Shown piece by piece: positions 1 through 5,770 of a stretch of 8,990 nucleotides of DNA. Source of the stretch: JANWLD01 sp036276695 (GTDB taxonomy: Bacteria; Patescibacteriota; Saccharimonadia; Saccharimonadales; 2-12-FULL-41-12); contig DASUOI010000029.1 of assembly GCA_036276695.1 (NCBI GenBank), forward strand, positions 1 through 8,990, written 5' to 3'. Under the pieces are notes generated by a model, which saw only the letters and a program-made list of their open reading frames with translations, did no database searches and was not told where the DNA came from. Position 1 is the stretch's first letter. Each line of letters opens with the position of its first letter. Position numbers and translations under genes: made by a program.

Positions 1-236
1 GGGTAAAGACGGTAATAATTACTGATGCCGATAAAGACGGACTGCTTGGCGGACCGAACTTAGAATTGATGAACAGGTGGAAAAAATCCGGCTTTGAGAT
101 AATCTGCGCCGGGGGGGTGACTTCCTCGGAAGATATCGCAAAACTGGCGGAAGCTCGAATAGACGGCGCAATTATCGGAAAGGCTTTATACGAGGGTAAA
201 ATTTCCCTCAAACAGGCGCTGGAGGCTTCAAAATGA
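1..236 (+). CDS. hisA: HisA, ProFAR isomerase, 3' end only
   Basis: This is the last 77 codons of 1-(5-phosphoribosyl)-5-[(5-phosphoribosylamino)methylideneamino]imidazole-4-carboxamide isomerase, the fourth step of histidine synthesis, a cytosolic (beta/alpha)8 barrel. The reading frame runs from base 3 to the TGA at 234-236; the start lies upstream of the window. Seen: a TDADKDG...GGPNLEL stretch matching the family's TD-x-x-x-DG-x-x-x-GPNLEL strand, which carries the second-half catalytic Thr/Asp region, then AGGV and GAIIGKALYEGK, matching the C-terminal phosphate-binding loops. Differences from the usual motifs are CAGG instead of ASGG and DGLL instead of DGTL. The stop overlaps the hisF start (ATGA), which implies translational coupling. 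HisA and HisF are paralogues, but this piece ends exactly where HisF begins and the GRALYEG-like ending is HisA-specific. Confidence is high despite truncation. Confidence 0.93.
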   Translation, partial: VKTVIITDADKDGLLGGPNLELMNRWKKSGFEIICAGGVTSSEDIAKLAEARIDGAIIGKALYEGKISLKQALEASK

Positions 237-994
237 GTCTGGCTATGCGGATAATTCCTTGCCTGGACATTAAGAATAATCGTGTAGTCAAAGGTACGCA
301 CTTCGTTAACTTGGTAGATAGCGGGGACCCGCTGGAGCTAGCTGAAAAATATGCGCTTCAAGGAGCTGATGAGCTAGTTCTTTTAGACATAGCAGCAACT
401 ATAGAGGAGAGAAAAAACCGGATAGAACTAGTACGCGCGGTGGCGGAGAAAATCTCAATTCCCTTTAGTGTTGGCGGCGGGGTGAAAACCATCGAACATG
501 TGAGAGAACTGCTCCTAGCTGGCGCAGATAAGGCATCAATAGGCTCGGCAGCTGTCACGGACCCGGGGTTTGTTAAAAAAGCTGTCGATGAATTCGGCGC
601 GCAAGCAATAATCATATCCTTAGACCCTAAACACGTTAAAGACAGCTCGTGGGAGGTGTATATAAAAGGCGGTAGGGAAAATACCGGTGTTGACGCTATA
701 GAGCTGGCTAAAAAAATGGAAAAAGCCGGAGCCGGAGAGCTGCTGGTAAATAGCTTGGATATGGATGGAACCGGCAAAGGTTTTGATACTGAACTACTTA
801 ACAAGGTTTCATCAGCCGTCGATATACCGGTAATTGCCAGCAGCGGCGCAGGGAGTATAGACGATTTCGTAAAAGTCTTCGATTCCACAGAAGTCACGGC
901 GGCGTTAGGAGCTTCGGTGTTCCATACCGGAAAATTTACTATCAGCGACGTAAAGCGTAGACTAAAAGAAGAAAATGTAGAGGTTAGAATATGA
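233..994 (+). CDS. hisF: HisF, imidazole glycerol phosphate synthase cyclase subunit
   Basis: HisF is the synthase half of IGP synthase. It uses ammonia delivered by the HisH glutaminase to convert PRFAR to imidazole glycerol phosphate and AICAR. Its 253 residues are the normal family length for a full (beta/alpha)8 barrel. Seen: IIPCLDIKNNRVVKG at the N-terminus with catalytic Asp12; the second catalytic Asp131 in SLDPK; FSVGGGV (78-84); LDMDGTGKGFD (175-185); the C-terminal phosphate loop region at 200-208. Candidate ammonia-gate residues Arg6, Glu47, Lys100 and Glu169 are present, judged by alignment to the Thermotoga enzyme from memory. One oddity is that the phosphate loop reads ASSGAG rather than the nearly universal ASGGAG. 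The start at 233 is chosen because GGAGG at 221-225 sits 7 nt upstream and the ATG overlaps the hisA stop; Met5 at 245 is the alternative. No hisH is visible, so it should lie upstream or elsewhere. Confidence 0.97.
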   Translation: MSLAMRIIPCLDIKNNRVVKGTHFVNLVDSGDPLELAEKYALQGADELVLLDIAATIEERKNRIELVRAVAEKISIPFSVGGGVKTIEHVRELLLAGADKASIGSAAVTDPGFVKKAVDEFGAQAIIISLDPKHVKDSSWEVYIKGGRENTGVDAIELAKKMEKAGAGELLVNSLDMDGTGKGFDTELLNKVSSAVDIPVIASSGAGSIDDFVKVFDSTEVTAALGASVFHTGKFTISDVKRRLKEENVEVRI

Positions 995-1572
995 TTAATT
1001 TTGACAAATCAAACGGGCTGGTACCGGCGATAATCCAAGACGAGGCATCCGGGCAGGTCCTGATGCTTGGCTACATGGACAAGCCAGCATATGCGCAAAC
1101 TAAGAAATCCGGCAAAGTTACTTTTTATTCACGCAGTAAGGGTAGGCTTTGGACCAAGGGCGAGGAATCGGGCAACTTTTTAAACCTGGTGGATATAAAA
1201 GAAGATTGCGACAGCGACGCTCTGCTTATAAGTGTTCGGCCGGAAGGCCCTACATGCCATACCGGCAGTTATAGCTGTTTCGGCATGGAAAACTTCGGTC
1301 TGAAAGGTCTAGAACGTGATATAGCTAAACGGGCTAAGGCCAGTCCGAAAGATAGCTACACAGCGCGTCTTGTCAAAGGCGGGGTTAAAGCCGCCGGAGC
1401 AAAAGTTACCGAGGAGGCCGAAGAAGTAGTCAGAGCGGCCCGCGAAGAAACAGAACAGCGGGTTATTGAAGAGTCGGCAGATCTTTTCTACCACTCCCTT
1501 GTTTTAATGCACATCAAAAACGTCACTCTAGCTGAGGTTGAAAAAGAGCTATCGAGCCGCCGTAAACATTGA
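991..1572 (+). CDS. hisI: HisIE, bifunctional phosphoribosyl-AMP cyclohydrolase / phosphoribosyl-ATP pyrophosphohydrolase
   Basis: This fused enzyme carries out steps 2 and 3 of histidine synthesis: PR-ATP to PR-AMP (HisE domain) and opening of the adenine ring (HisI domain). It has 193 residues, typical for the fusion. HisI domain, about 1-105: VLMLGYMD, the SRSKGRLWTKGEESGN substrate segment (47-62), the metal-binding DCDSD with Asp72, Asp74 and Asp76, and zinc-ligand candidates Cys73, Cys89 (GPTCHTG) and Cys96. HisE domain, about 108-193: SYTARLV, then a KVTEEAEEVV helix and EESADLFYHSLVL, whose acidic residues (Glu141, Glu142, Glu145, Glu161, Asp164) form the Mg-binding face of this all-alpha MazG-like fold. 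The ATG overlaps the hisF stop (ATGA) and is preceded by AGAGG at 979-983, 7 nt away. It is the last his gene here; its stop lies inside the next promoter and no terminator hairpin follows. Confidence 0.96.
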   Translation: MINFDKSNGLVPAIIQDEASGQVLMLGYMDKPAYAQTKKSGKVTFYSRSKGRLWTKGEESGNFLNLVDIKEDCDSDALLISVRPEGPTCHTGSYSCFGMENFGLKGLERDIAKRAKASPKDSYTARLVKGGVKAAGAKVTEEAEEVVRAAREETEQRVIEESADLFYHSLVLMHIKNVTLAEVEKELSSRRKH

Positions 1573-1597
1573 TTTTTACGCAAAAATATTATATATT
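1569..1597 (+). promoter_or_regulatory. Predicted sigma70-type promoter of the 182-aa gene
   Basis: TTGATT (1569-1574) and TATATT (1592-1597) are separated by 17 nt, in an AT-rich stretch covering the hisIE stop. The predicted transcription start near 1604 leaves only a few bases before the ATG at 1607, and no Shine-Dalgarno sequence is present, so the mRNA would be leaderless or nearly so. An overlapping TATTAT (1587-1592) is a less well spaced -10 alternative. Confidence 0.55.
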
Positions 1598-1606
1598 AAA
1601 AAAATT

Positions 1607-2155
1607 ATGCCGCCGCCGCGATTTGAACGCAGAGATTTTTTGGCCGAAGCTTTACGCGCGCAAGAGAGAGGAGCACAACAACGAGAAGCTGAAGAACGCA
1701 AAAAAGCGTTAGAGTCAGAACCGTGCCCTCCAGACCCGCAACTTCAGTCAATGCTTTCTGATTTTGTGAATAGAGCGGGAGAACCGCCATATGTACTGGT
1801 CGGTTCGGAGGAGGGCGGCCGAGATCCATCGAGGGGCTGGAAACTTACTCCTGACAAACCAACTCCAATCATTGGTCCTAATAAAAGTACTACGCCCCGC
1901 ATTAAACCTTGGAAGGGTATAGCTATTGGTGCGAATTTAAGTTTGTGGAAGGCATCCTCTAGATCTTTAATATTAGGAGGTATAGCAGGAAGTCGTTTTC
2001 TTGATGTAGAGCCTTTCACGGGGCCGAGCATCATTGATGCAGTCGAAGAATATATACCACCTATGGGCGGGGCAATAGATGGGAACAAGTTTAATACAGT
2101 TTATGAATATATTGCAGCCTGCATGGCTAAAGTGATTCGCGGAGAGTGGGGATAA
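1607..2155 (+). CDS. Unrecognised 182-residue protein
   Basis: I do not recognise this family. The N-terminal about 40 residues are a charged, Arg/Glu/Ala-rich stretch likely to form a helix (RRDFLAEALRAQERGAQQRE region), followed by a Pro-rich segment (39-44), a Gly/Pro/Lys-rich middle (66-104, with PTPIIGPNK), a more hydrophobic region (105-135, including SLILGGIAG) and an acidic C-terminal part ending in a predicted helix (VYEYIAACMAKVI). The hydrophobic stretch is too short and interrupted for a confident membrane segment, and there is no signal peptide. It has two Cys (40 and 172). The frame stays open back to an ATG at 1538 inside hisIE, but the start at 1607 is preferred because it lies just downstream of a good promoter and avoids overlap with hisIE. 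Position between his genes and tig gives no functional clue. It is probably a real lineage-specific gene. Confidence 0.7.
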   Translation: MPPPRFERRDFLAEALRAQERGAQQREAEERKKALESEPCPPDPQLQSMLSDFVNRAGEPPYVLVGSEEGGRDPSRGWKLTPDKPTPIIGPNKSTTPRIKPWKGIAIGANLSLWKASSRSLILGGIAGSRFLDVEPFTGPSIIDAVEEYIPPMGGAIDGNKFNTVYEYIAACMAKVIRGEWG

Positions 2156-2156
2156 A

Positions 2157-2186
2157 TTCGCAAAAAACCATTCAATTTGTTAGACT
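2157..2186 (+). promoter_or_regulatory. Possible promoter of tig
   Basis: TTCGCA (2157-2162) and TAGACT (2181-2186), each matching the sigma70 consensus at four of six positions, are 18 nt apart. The predicted start of transcription near 2193 is immediately before the tig ATG at 2195. No clear Shine-Dalgarno sequence precedes that ATG, so this too would be a near-leaderless mRNA. The match is modest; tig could also be read through from the preceding gene. Confidence 0.4.
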
Positions 2187-2194
2187 AGGCAGCT

Positions 2195-3478
2195 ATGCAC
2201 ACGGATATAACTAACATCAGCCCTACAAAGATAAAAGTATTTATAAAAGCCACATCAGCTGAGCTGGAAGAATATAAAAAGATTACCCTAGGCAAATTCG
2301 CAGGTAGCGTAAAAATACAAGGTTTCCGAACCGGCAAAGCCCCTTTAAGCTTGGTTGAAAAGAATGTTGACCAATCTAAATTTCAGGCTGAATTTTTAGA
2401 AGAAGCAATGAGCGGTCTGTATAACGAATCAGCCCGTCGGGGAAAATTCAGGCCGGTATCCCAGCCGGAAGTGGCTATCAAAAAATTCGTGCCATATTCT
2501 GATCTGGAGTTTGAGATAACCGTTGAGACACTGGGGAAGATTAAATTAGCCGACTACAAGAACATCAAGCTCGCCAGGCCAAAAGTCGAAGTCACGGCTA
2601 AAGATGTAGATGATGTCCTGAAGTCGTTAAAGCTAAGGATGGCCGAAAAAAAAGAAGTAAACCGTGCCTCTAAACAGTCTGATGAAGTTTGGATAGATTT
2701 CAAAGGCGTAGACGCGAAAGGCCAGCCTATCAACGGCGCAGACGGAAAAGATTACCCGCTGGTTATAGGCAGCAAGACCTTCATACCCGGGTTTGAAGAA
2801 AATCTGGTAGGCCTCAAAGCAGGCGATGAGAAAACTTTCGAAACGACCTTTCCTAAAGATTACGGCGTAAAAACCCTTGCCGGTAAAAAAGTAAAATTCA
2901 GCGTAAATGTTAAGAAAATCCAAGAAGTCATAGAACCTAAGCTGGACGACAGCTTCGCCGCACAAGCAGGCCCTTTCAAGACATTAAAAGAGCTGAAAGA
3001 CGATATAAAAAGACAGCTTGAACACGAGAAGCAACATGAAACGAGTAGAGATTATTCTAATAAGCTTATAGAAAAACTTACAGAAAAAAGCGAGCTATCC
3101 GTGCCGGACTCAATGGTTGAGAACCAGATAGAACATAACCTGAGCGAGCTGAAGCGCAATCTTACATATCGCGGCCAGACATTCCCCGAATTCCTGCAGG
3201 CCGAGGGCACAACTGAAGAGAAATACAGAAAAGAAGTTCTTCGGCCTCAGGCTGAGAAACAGGTCAAAGGCAGTTTGATTTTGGGTGAGATAAGCGAACA
3301 AGAAAAAATAGTAGTATCTGACGAAGAGCTGGAAATGCGAATCCAAGCACTAAAAGCCCAGTACCAAGACCAGAAAATGCAGGAAGAACTAAATAAACCG
3401 GAAGCCAGAAAAGATATAGTCTCGCGCTTAGTTACCGAAAAAACCCTGCAAAAACTTGAACAATACGCCGCTTCCTAA
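2195..3478 (+). CDS. tig: Trigger factor, ribosome-associated chaperone with PPIase domain
   Basis: Trigger factor docks at the ribosome exit tunnel and shields nascent chains; it acts in the cytosol. The 427 residues are close to the usual 430-450. Domains in order: the N-terminal ribosome-binding domain (about 1-115) with the signature loop GFRTGKAP at 43-50, where the FRxGKxP core contacts ribosomal protein L23; an FKBP-type PPIase domain (about 155-245) with VWIDFKGVDAKGQPI, the IGSKTFIPGFEENLVGLKAGDE core and FPKDYG; and the C-terminal chaperone arms (about 250-427), highly charged and helical. The N-terminus has about eight residues before the beta strand that normally starts the protein, a little different from the usual MxVxVE opening. 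It lies just upstream of clpP, a common neighbourhood in bacteria, but the CIRCE-controlled promoter between them allows clpP to be regulated separately. No terminator hairpin follows. Confidence 0.97.
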   Translation: MHTDITNISPTKIKVFIKATSAELEEYKKITLGKFAGSVKIQGFRTGKAPLSLVEKNVDQSKFQAEFLEEAMSGLYNESARRGKFRPVSQPEVAIKKFVPYSDLEFEITVETLGKIKLADYKNIKLARPKVEVTAKDVDDVLKSLKLRMAEKKEVNRASKQSDEVWIDFKGVDAKGQPINGADGKDYPLVIGSKTFIPGFEENLVGLKAGDEKTFETTFPKDYGVKTLAGKKVKFSVNVKKIQEVIEPKLDDSFAAQAGPFKTLKELKDDIKRQLEHEKQHETSRDYSNKLIEKLTEKSELSVPDSMVENQIEHNLSELKRNLTYRGQTFPEFLQAEGTTEEKYRKEVLRPQAEKQVKGSLILGEISEQEKIVVSDEELEMRIQALKAQYQDQKMQEELNKPEARKDIVSRLVTEKTLQKLEQYAAS

Positions 3479-3502
3479 AGAGCCAGCGTATTTAGCCGAT
3501 TT

Positions 3503-3529
3503 CTAGCACTCAGCCTTGACGAGTGCTAA
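3503..3529 (+). promoter_or_regulatory. CIRCE operator (HrcA binding site) upstream of clpP
   Basis: The inverted repeat CTAGCACTC-N9-GAGTGCTAA matches the CIRCE consensus TTAGCACTC-N9-GAGTGCTAA at 17 of 18 arm positions with the exact 9-nt spacer; only the first base differs. CIRCE is bound by the heat-shock repressor HrcA. The clpP -35 box lies in its spacer, so HrcA binding should block RNA polymerase directly. hrcA itself is not in the window. Confidence 0.93.
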
Positions 3530-3543
3530 CCTAGTGCTATAAT
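3516..3543 (+). promoter_or_regulatory. clpP promoter embedded in CIRCE
   Basis: TTGACG (3516-3521) and a consensus TATAAT (3538-3543) are 16 nt apart. The -35 box occupies the CIRCE spacer and first base of its right arm. The -10 box ends 8 nt before the clpP ATG at 3552, so transcription should begin at about 3549-3552, giving a leaderless or nearly leaderless mRNA. This is the strongest promoter match in the window. Confidence 0.88.
3531..3539 (+). promoter_or_regulatory. Extra CIRCE-like half-site overlapping the clpP -10 box
   Basis: AGTGCTA recurs at 3533-3539, exactly 11 bp after the same heptamer in the CIRCE right arm (3522-3528), in the same orientation and one helical turn away. 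It runs into the TATAAT at 3538. It may be an accessory HrcA contact or chance; there is no matching left arm. Confidence 0.35.
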
Positions 3544-3551
3544 CAATTGTC

Positions 3552-4172
3552 ATGAGTGAACCAAAAAATCAGATTCTTATACCGACCGTTATTGAAACCG
3601 AAGGCCGTATGGAGCGAGCCTATGACATTTATTCACGCCTGCTGCGCGATAATATTATCTTTCTCGGTACGGACGTAAACCAACACACGGCTAACCTTAT
3701 AGTCGCTCAGCTACTTTTCCTGGCTAATGAAAACCCCAAAAAAGACATCAAGCTTTATATAAACAGCCCCGGAGGCAGTGTGTACGATGCATTAGCTATA
3801 TACGACACCATGCAATATGTTAATAATGATATTCAAACCGTCGGAATCGGCGTTCAGGCCAGTGCTGCAGCATTTCTGCTCAGCAGCGGTACAAAAGGCA
3901 AGCGCTCACTCTTAGAGCATGCTACCGTGATGATTCACCAGCCTTCCAGCGGGACTCACGGCAAAGTGACAGATCAGGAGATTGACCTTAAGGAAGCTAT
4001 CCGTGTTAAAAGATTGCTTGAAGAAATCATGGCTAAAAATACAGGCCAAAAAGCTCAGAAGATTCATGAAGACATGGAGCGCGATAAATGGCTGACAGCT
4101 AAAGAATCTAAAGAATATGGCCTGGTGGACGAGATCATAACCACCCTGCCAAAAGCCCCCAAAGATAAGTAA
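3552..4172 (+). CDS. clpP: ClpP, ATP-dependent Clp protease proteolytic subunit
   Basis: ClpP forms the tetradecameric serine-protease chamber that degrades proteins unfolded by ClpX, ClpA or ClpC. Its 206 residues are the standard length. Catalytic triad: Ser104 in GVQASAAAFLL, His129 in VMIHQP, and Asp178 in MERDKWLTA. Other family hallmarks are IFLGTDV (36-42), LYINSPGGSVYDALAIYD (68-85, oxyanion-hole glycines) and the C-terminal EYGLVDEII (188-196). The residues after the catalytic Ser are AAA rather than the more common MGA, a tolerated variation. The N-terminal MSEPKNQILIPTVIE suggests a short propeptide or axial loop segment. The start is fixed by the closely upstream TATAAT; there is no Shine-Dalgarno sequence. 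It is predicted to be heat-shock inducible through the CIRCE site, and is downstream of tig. No clpX gene adjoins it here. Confidence 0.97.
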   Translation: MSEPKNQILIPTVIETEGRMERAYDIYSRLLRDNIIFLGTDVNQHTANLIVAQLLFLANENPKKDIKLYINSPGGSVYDALAIYDTMQYVNNDIQTVGIGVQASAAAFLLSSGTKGKRSLLEHATVMIHQPSSGTHGKVTDQEIDLKEAIRVKRLLEEIMAKNTGQKAQKIHEDMERDKWLTAKESKEYGLVDEIITTLPKAPKDK

Positions 4173-4207
4173 TATTGCAATAAAATACTAGTGCTTGCAA
4201 ACTGCTG

Positions 4208-4236
4208 TTGTTGATGCTATTGTTCTGGCCTAGATT
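4208..4236 (+). promoter_or_regulatory. Predicted promoter of the 457-aa gene
   Basis: TTGTTG (4208-4213) and TAGATT (4231-4236) are spaced by 17 nt. Transcription would start near 4243, leaving a leader of about 20 nt that contains the Shine-Dalgarno sequence. It lies in the 90-nt gap after clpP, which shows no terminator hairpin with a T-run. Confidence 0.5.
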
Positions 4237-4247
4237 ATTCTTAGAAC

Positions 4248-4253
4248 GAGGAG
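4248..4253 (+). promoter_or_regulatory. Shine-Dalgarno site of the 457-aa gene
   Basis: GAGGAG lies 9 nt before the ATG at 4263 and fixes that start. It shows that the organism uses conventional ribosome binding sites where a leader exists, in contrast to clpP and tig. Confidence 0.8.
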
Positions 4254-4262
4254 TGACGAGCA

Positions 4263-5636
4263 ATGGCAGACTTAGGACCCGGTGAAGTAATGGAGCGTTT
4301 TCGGGGCGACCTACAACAAGCCACACAAAGGGTAGAGCGATCCGAAGCTGCGAAATCCGAAGCCGAGAAAGCCGCAGCGGATGCATCAGGAGCTGCCACT
4401 GCAGCTTCTTCGGGGGTAACCGAAGCCAAGGGTGCTCAGCATAAGACGGAGCGTGTAGTAATATCGGCCTTGGAATCACTTGGAGTAGATCCTGGCGACA
4501 AGGAACTTTGTGCAGCTTTAATGGAAGTAAGAGGTAAATCCGAAACTGAAATACAAGACTACTTTGCACATCTTCAAAGGTTGGGTGAAAGTGGACAGCC
4601 TTTCGTGGTTATCGAAGGTATAGGTAAGACTATTAGCCAAAACCTTATAATATATGGACGCACTGCTGGTACTGAAGACGACCACTCGCTGCTTAAGCGG
4701 GGAGATAGCCTAGGGGATAGAAGGCTAACAATTCCTGCAAGCCAGACAATAGGATTCGGGACCTTAGAACTTGAATTGCATGGCAGAAGTAAGGCGGAAA
4801 TGTTTATGAGTAAGGACTCGGACGGAATAGGAAGCTCAGAAGAGGTTATTGTAAATCCAAACCAGATTTTCAGGCCTTTTGAGGAAATTCATTTTGTCGA
4901 ATCTGGAGAAGATATTGAAAGGCTTACCGGTGAAGTAGCTGGGTCGGATGATATAGAAGCAGCGGATAACATCGCCCTAAAAGAATTAGGTCTGCCTGCT
5001 ATGGTGGCATATGGCCAGGATGCAGTGCAAGCAGTTACCAGGAAATTGGCAAGTAGGGGCGAGAAACATGATATTTTTTCCATGGCAGCATATGAAAGAC
5101 TTGGTCTGCCGACTATAGATGGTCGCTCCTTGTCTGATTTAGAAATCTCTGATGAAACACGGGAAAATCTACAATATCAATTTCATTTAGCAATCGCAGA
5201 CTTTTTAGAGAACAGGGACCGTCCCTTAAACAGAAGTGAAAGAGAGGGAGGGGTAACTTTCATGTCAGCTTTGCAGGATAAGATCGGCTTCAATGAATCA
5301 GAAGTTATCGAATCCATAAAAATGGTTATTGACAGAGGAATAACTACTCGCAGAGCGGATAAAAAATATACAGCCAGAACAAAAGAAGGTCCTAGGCCTA
5401 CAAAAGCCATGACGATAGCGGCAACAGATTTAGCCGAGCTTGGGGTCTCAGTTTCGCCAGATAGCGCAGAACTCCAAAAAGCAGGCTATGATCTTGAGAC
5501 GAAAGCTTTACGTGATTATTTAAAAGGATACACCTTACCATTAATCGACCCGATATCAAGACGTAGGCTGAGAAGAGAAATAAGAGAATTAAGTCTAGTT
5601 TCTTTGGCGTTAGGGACTGTTAAGCAAAAAAGTTGA
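4263..5636 (+). CDS. Unrecognised 457-residue cytosolic protein with N-terminal coiled coil
   Basis: I do not recognise a family. Residues about 8-66 are rich in Ala, Glu, Lys and Gln, with heptad-like spacing, and likely form a helix or coiled coil (GDLQQATQRVERSEAAKSEA region). Residues about 112-215 look beta-rich: FVVIEGIGKTI, LIIYGRTAGT, then LTIPASQTIGFGTLELELHG and EEVIVNPNQIF. The rest (about 216-457) looks mainly helical and charged, with LGLP twice (242-245 and 280-283), and ends in a basic ISRRRLRREIRELS segment (431-444). There is no signal peptide or membrane segment, and only one Cys (83). No catalytic motif is obvious; EGIGKT at 118-123 is not a proper Walker A. It has its own promoter and Shine-Dalgarno sequence, and its stop lies within the rpoB promoter. 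The long uninterrupted frame, good start and plausible protein composition support a real gene; function is unknown. Confidence 0.85.
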   Translation: MADLGPGEVMERFRGDLQQATQRVERSEAAKSEAEKAAADASGAATAASSGVTEAKGAQHKTERVVISALESLGVDPGDKELCAALMEVRGKSETEIQDYFAHLQRLGESGQPFVVIEGIGKTISQNLIIYGRTAGTEDDHSLLKRGDSLGDRRLTIPASQTIGFGTLELELHGRSKAEMFMSKDSDGIGSSEEVIVNPNQIFRPFEEIHFVESGEDIERLTGEVAGSDDIEAADNIALKELGLPAMVAYGQDAVQAVTRKLASRGEKHDIFSMAAYERLGLPTIDGRSLSDLEISDETRENLQYQFHLAIADFLENRDRPLNRSEREGGVTFMSALQDKIGFNESEVIESIKMVIDRGITTRRADKKYTARTKEGPRPTKAMTIAATDLAELGVSVSPDSAELQKAGYDLETKALRDYLKGYTLPLIDPISRRRLRREIRELSLVSLALGTVKQKS

Positions 5637-5661
5637 CACACAAAGCTTAATTGGCTAAGCT
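5633..5661 (+). promoter_or_regulatory. Predicted rpoB promoter
   Basis: A consensus TTGACA (5633-5638) overlaps the stop codon of the preceding gene. At the best spacing of 17 nt the -10 is TAAGCT (5656-5661), a poor match; the better TAGAAT (5661-5666) is 22 nt away, which is too far. Transcription would start near 5668-5673, giving a leader of roughly 170-175 nt before rpoB. Confidence 0.5.
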
Positions 5662-5687
5662 AGAATACGTAAGAAGTAGTGGCCGGC

Positions 5688-5727
5688 TTGTTGTATTGTC
5701 AAAAAAACTCTGACAAAATCACAACAA
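5688..5727 (+). promoter_or_regulatory. Potential hairpin 1 in the rpoB leader
   Basis: TTGTTGT (5688-5694) can pair with ACAACAA (5721-5727), and TTGTC (5696-5700) with GACAA (5712-5716), giving 7 plus 5 base pairs separated by an asymmetric internal loop and closed by an A-rich 11-nt loop. No T-run follows, so it is not an intrinsic terminator. Its last base is the first base of the leader ORF start codon. Confidence 0.45.
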
Positions 5728-5759
5728 TGAACGCAGTAATCTTCGACGCTAACAAATAA
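5727..5759 (+). CDS. Possible 10-codon leader ORF before rpoB
   Basis: An ATG at 5727 opens a ten-codon frame, MNAVIFDANK, ending in TAA at 5757-5759. It sits between the two potential hairpins of the rpoB leader. There is no Shine-Dalgarno sequence, and no run of a particular amino acid that would suggest classic attenuation. A short ORF like this is easily produced by chance; it is listed because of its position, with low confidence. Confidence 0.2.
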   Translation: MNAVIFDANK

Positions 5760-5770
5760 AAACCAAATAT

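Noticed and set aside
358..897. Reverse-strand open frame of 179 codons inside hisF.
   Set aside because: It is antisense to a fully conserved gene, with Ser/Pro/Thr-rich composition and no domain.
1538..1606. Upstream in-frame ATG at 1538 as the start of the 182-aa gene.
   Set aside because: It lies within the hisIE coding sequence, has no Shine-Dalgarno sequence, and would read through the promoter region; the ATG at 1607 directly follows a -10 box.
4188..4196. CTAGTGCTT resembling another CIRCE half-site before the 457-aa gene.
   Set aside because: It is a single imperfect half with no inverted partner at the required 9-nt spacing; chance is the simplest explanation.
4173..4200. Possible terminator after clpP, from the repeated TTGCAA and small palindromes.
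   Set aside because: The pairing is short and AT-rich, and no T-run follows; there is no convincing stem.
4380..4400. EGIGKT-type nucleotide-binding loop in the 457-aa protein (residues 118-123).
   Set aside because: It lacks the GxxxxGK[ST] spacing of Walker A and there is no Walker B partner. The motif itself falls at about 4614-4631; no P-loop is seen elsewhere, including the Ala-rich N-terminal region listed here.
4135..4569. Reverse-strand open frame of 144 codons across the end of clpP and the start of the 457-aa gene.
   Set aside because: It overlaps two well-supported + strand genes, has a Leu/Pro/Arg-biased composition typical of an antisense frame, and no recognisable motif.
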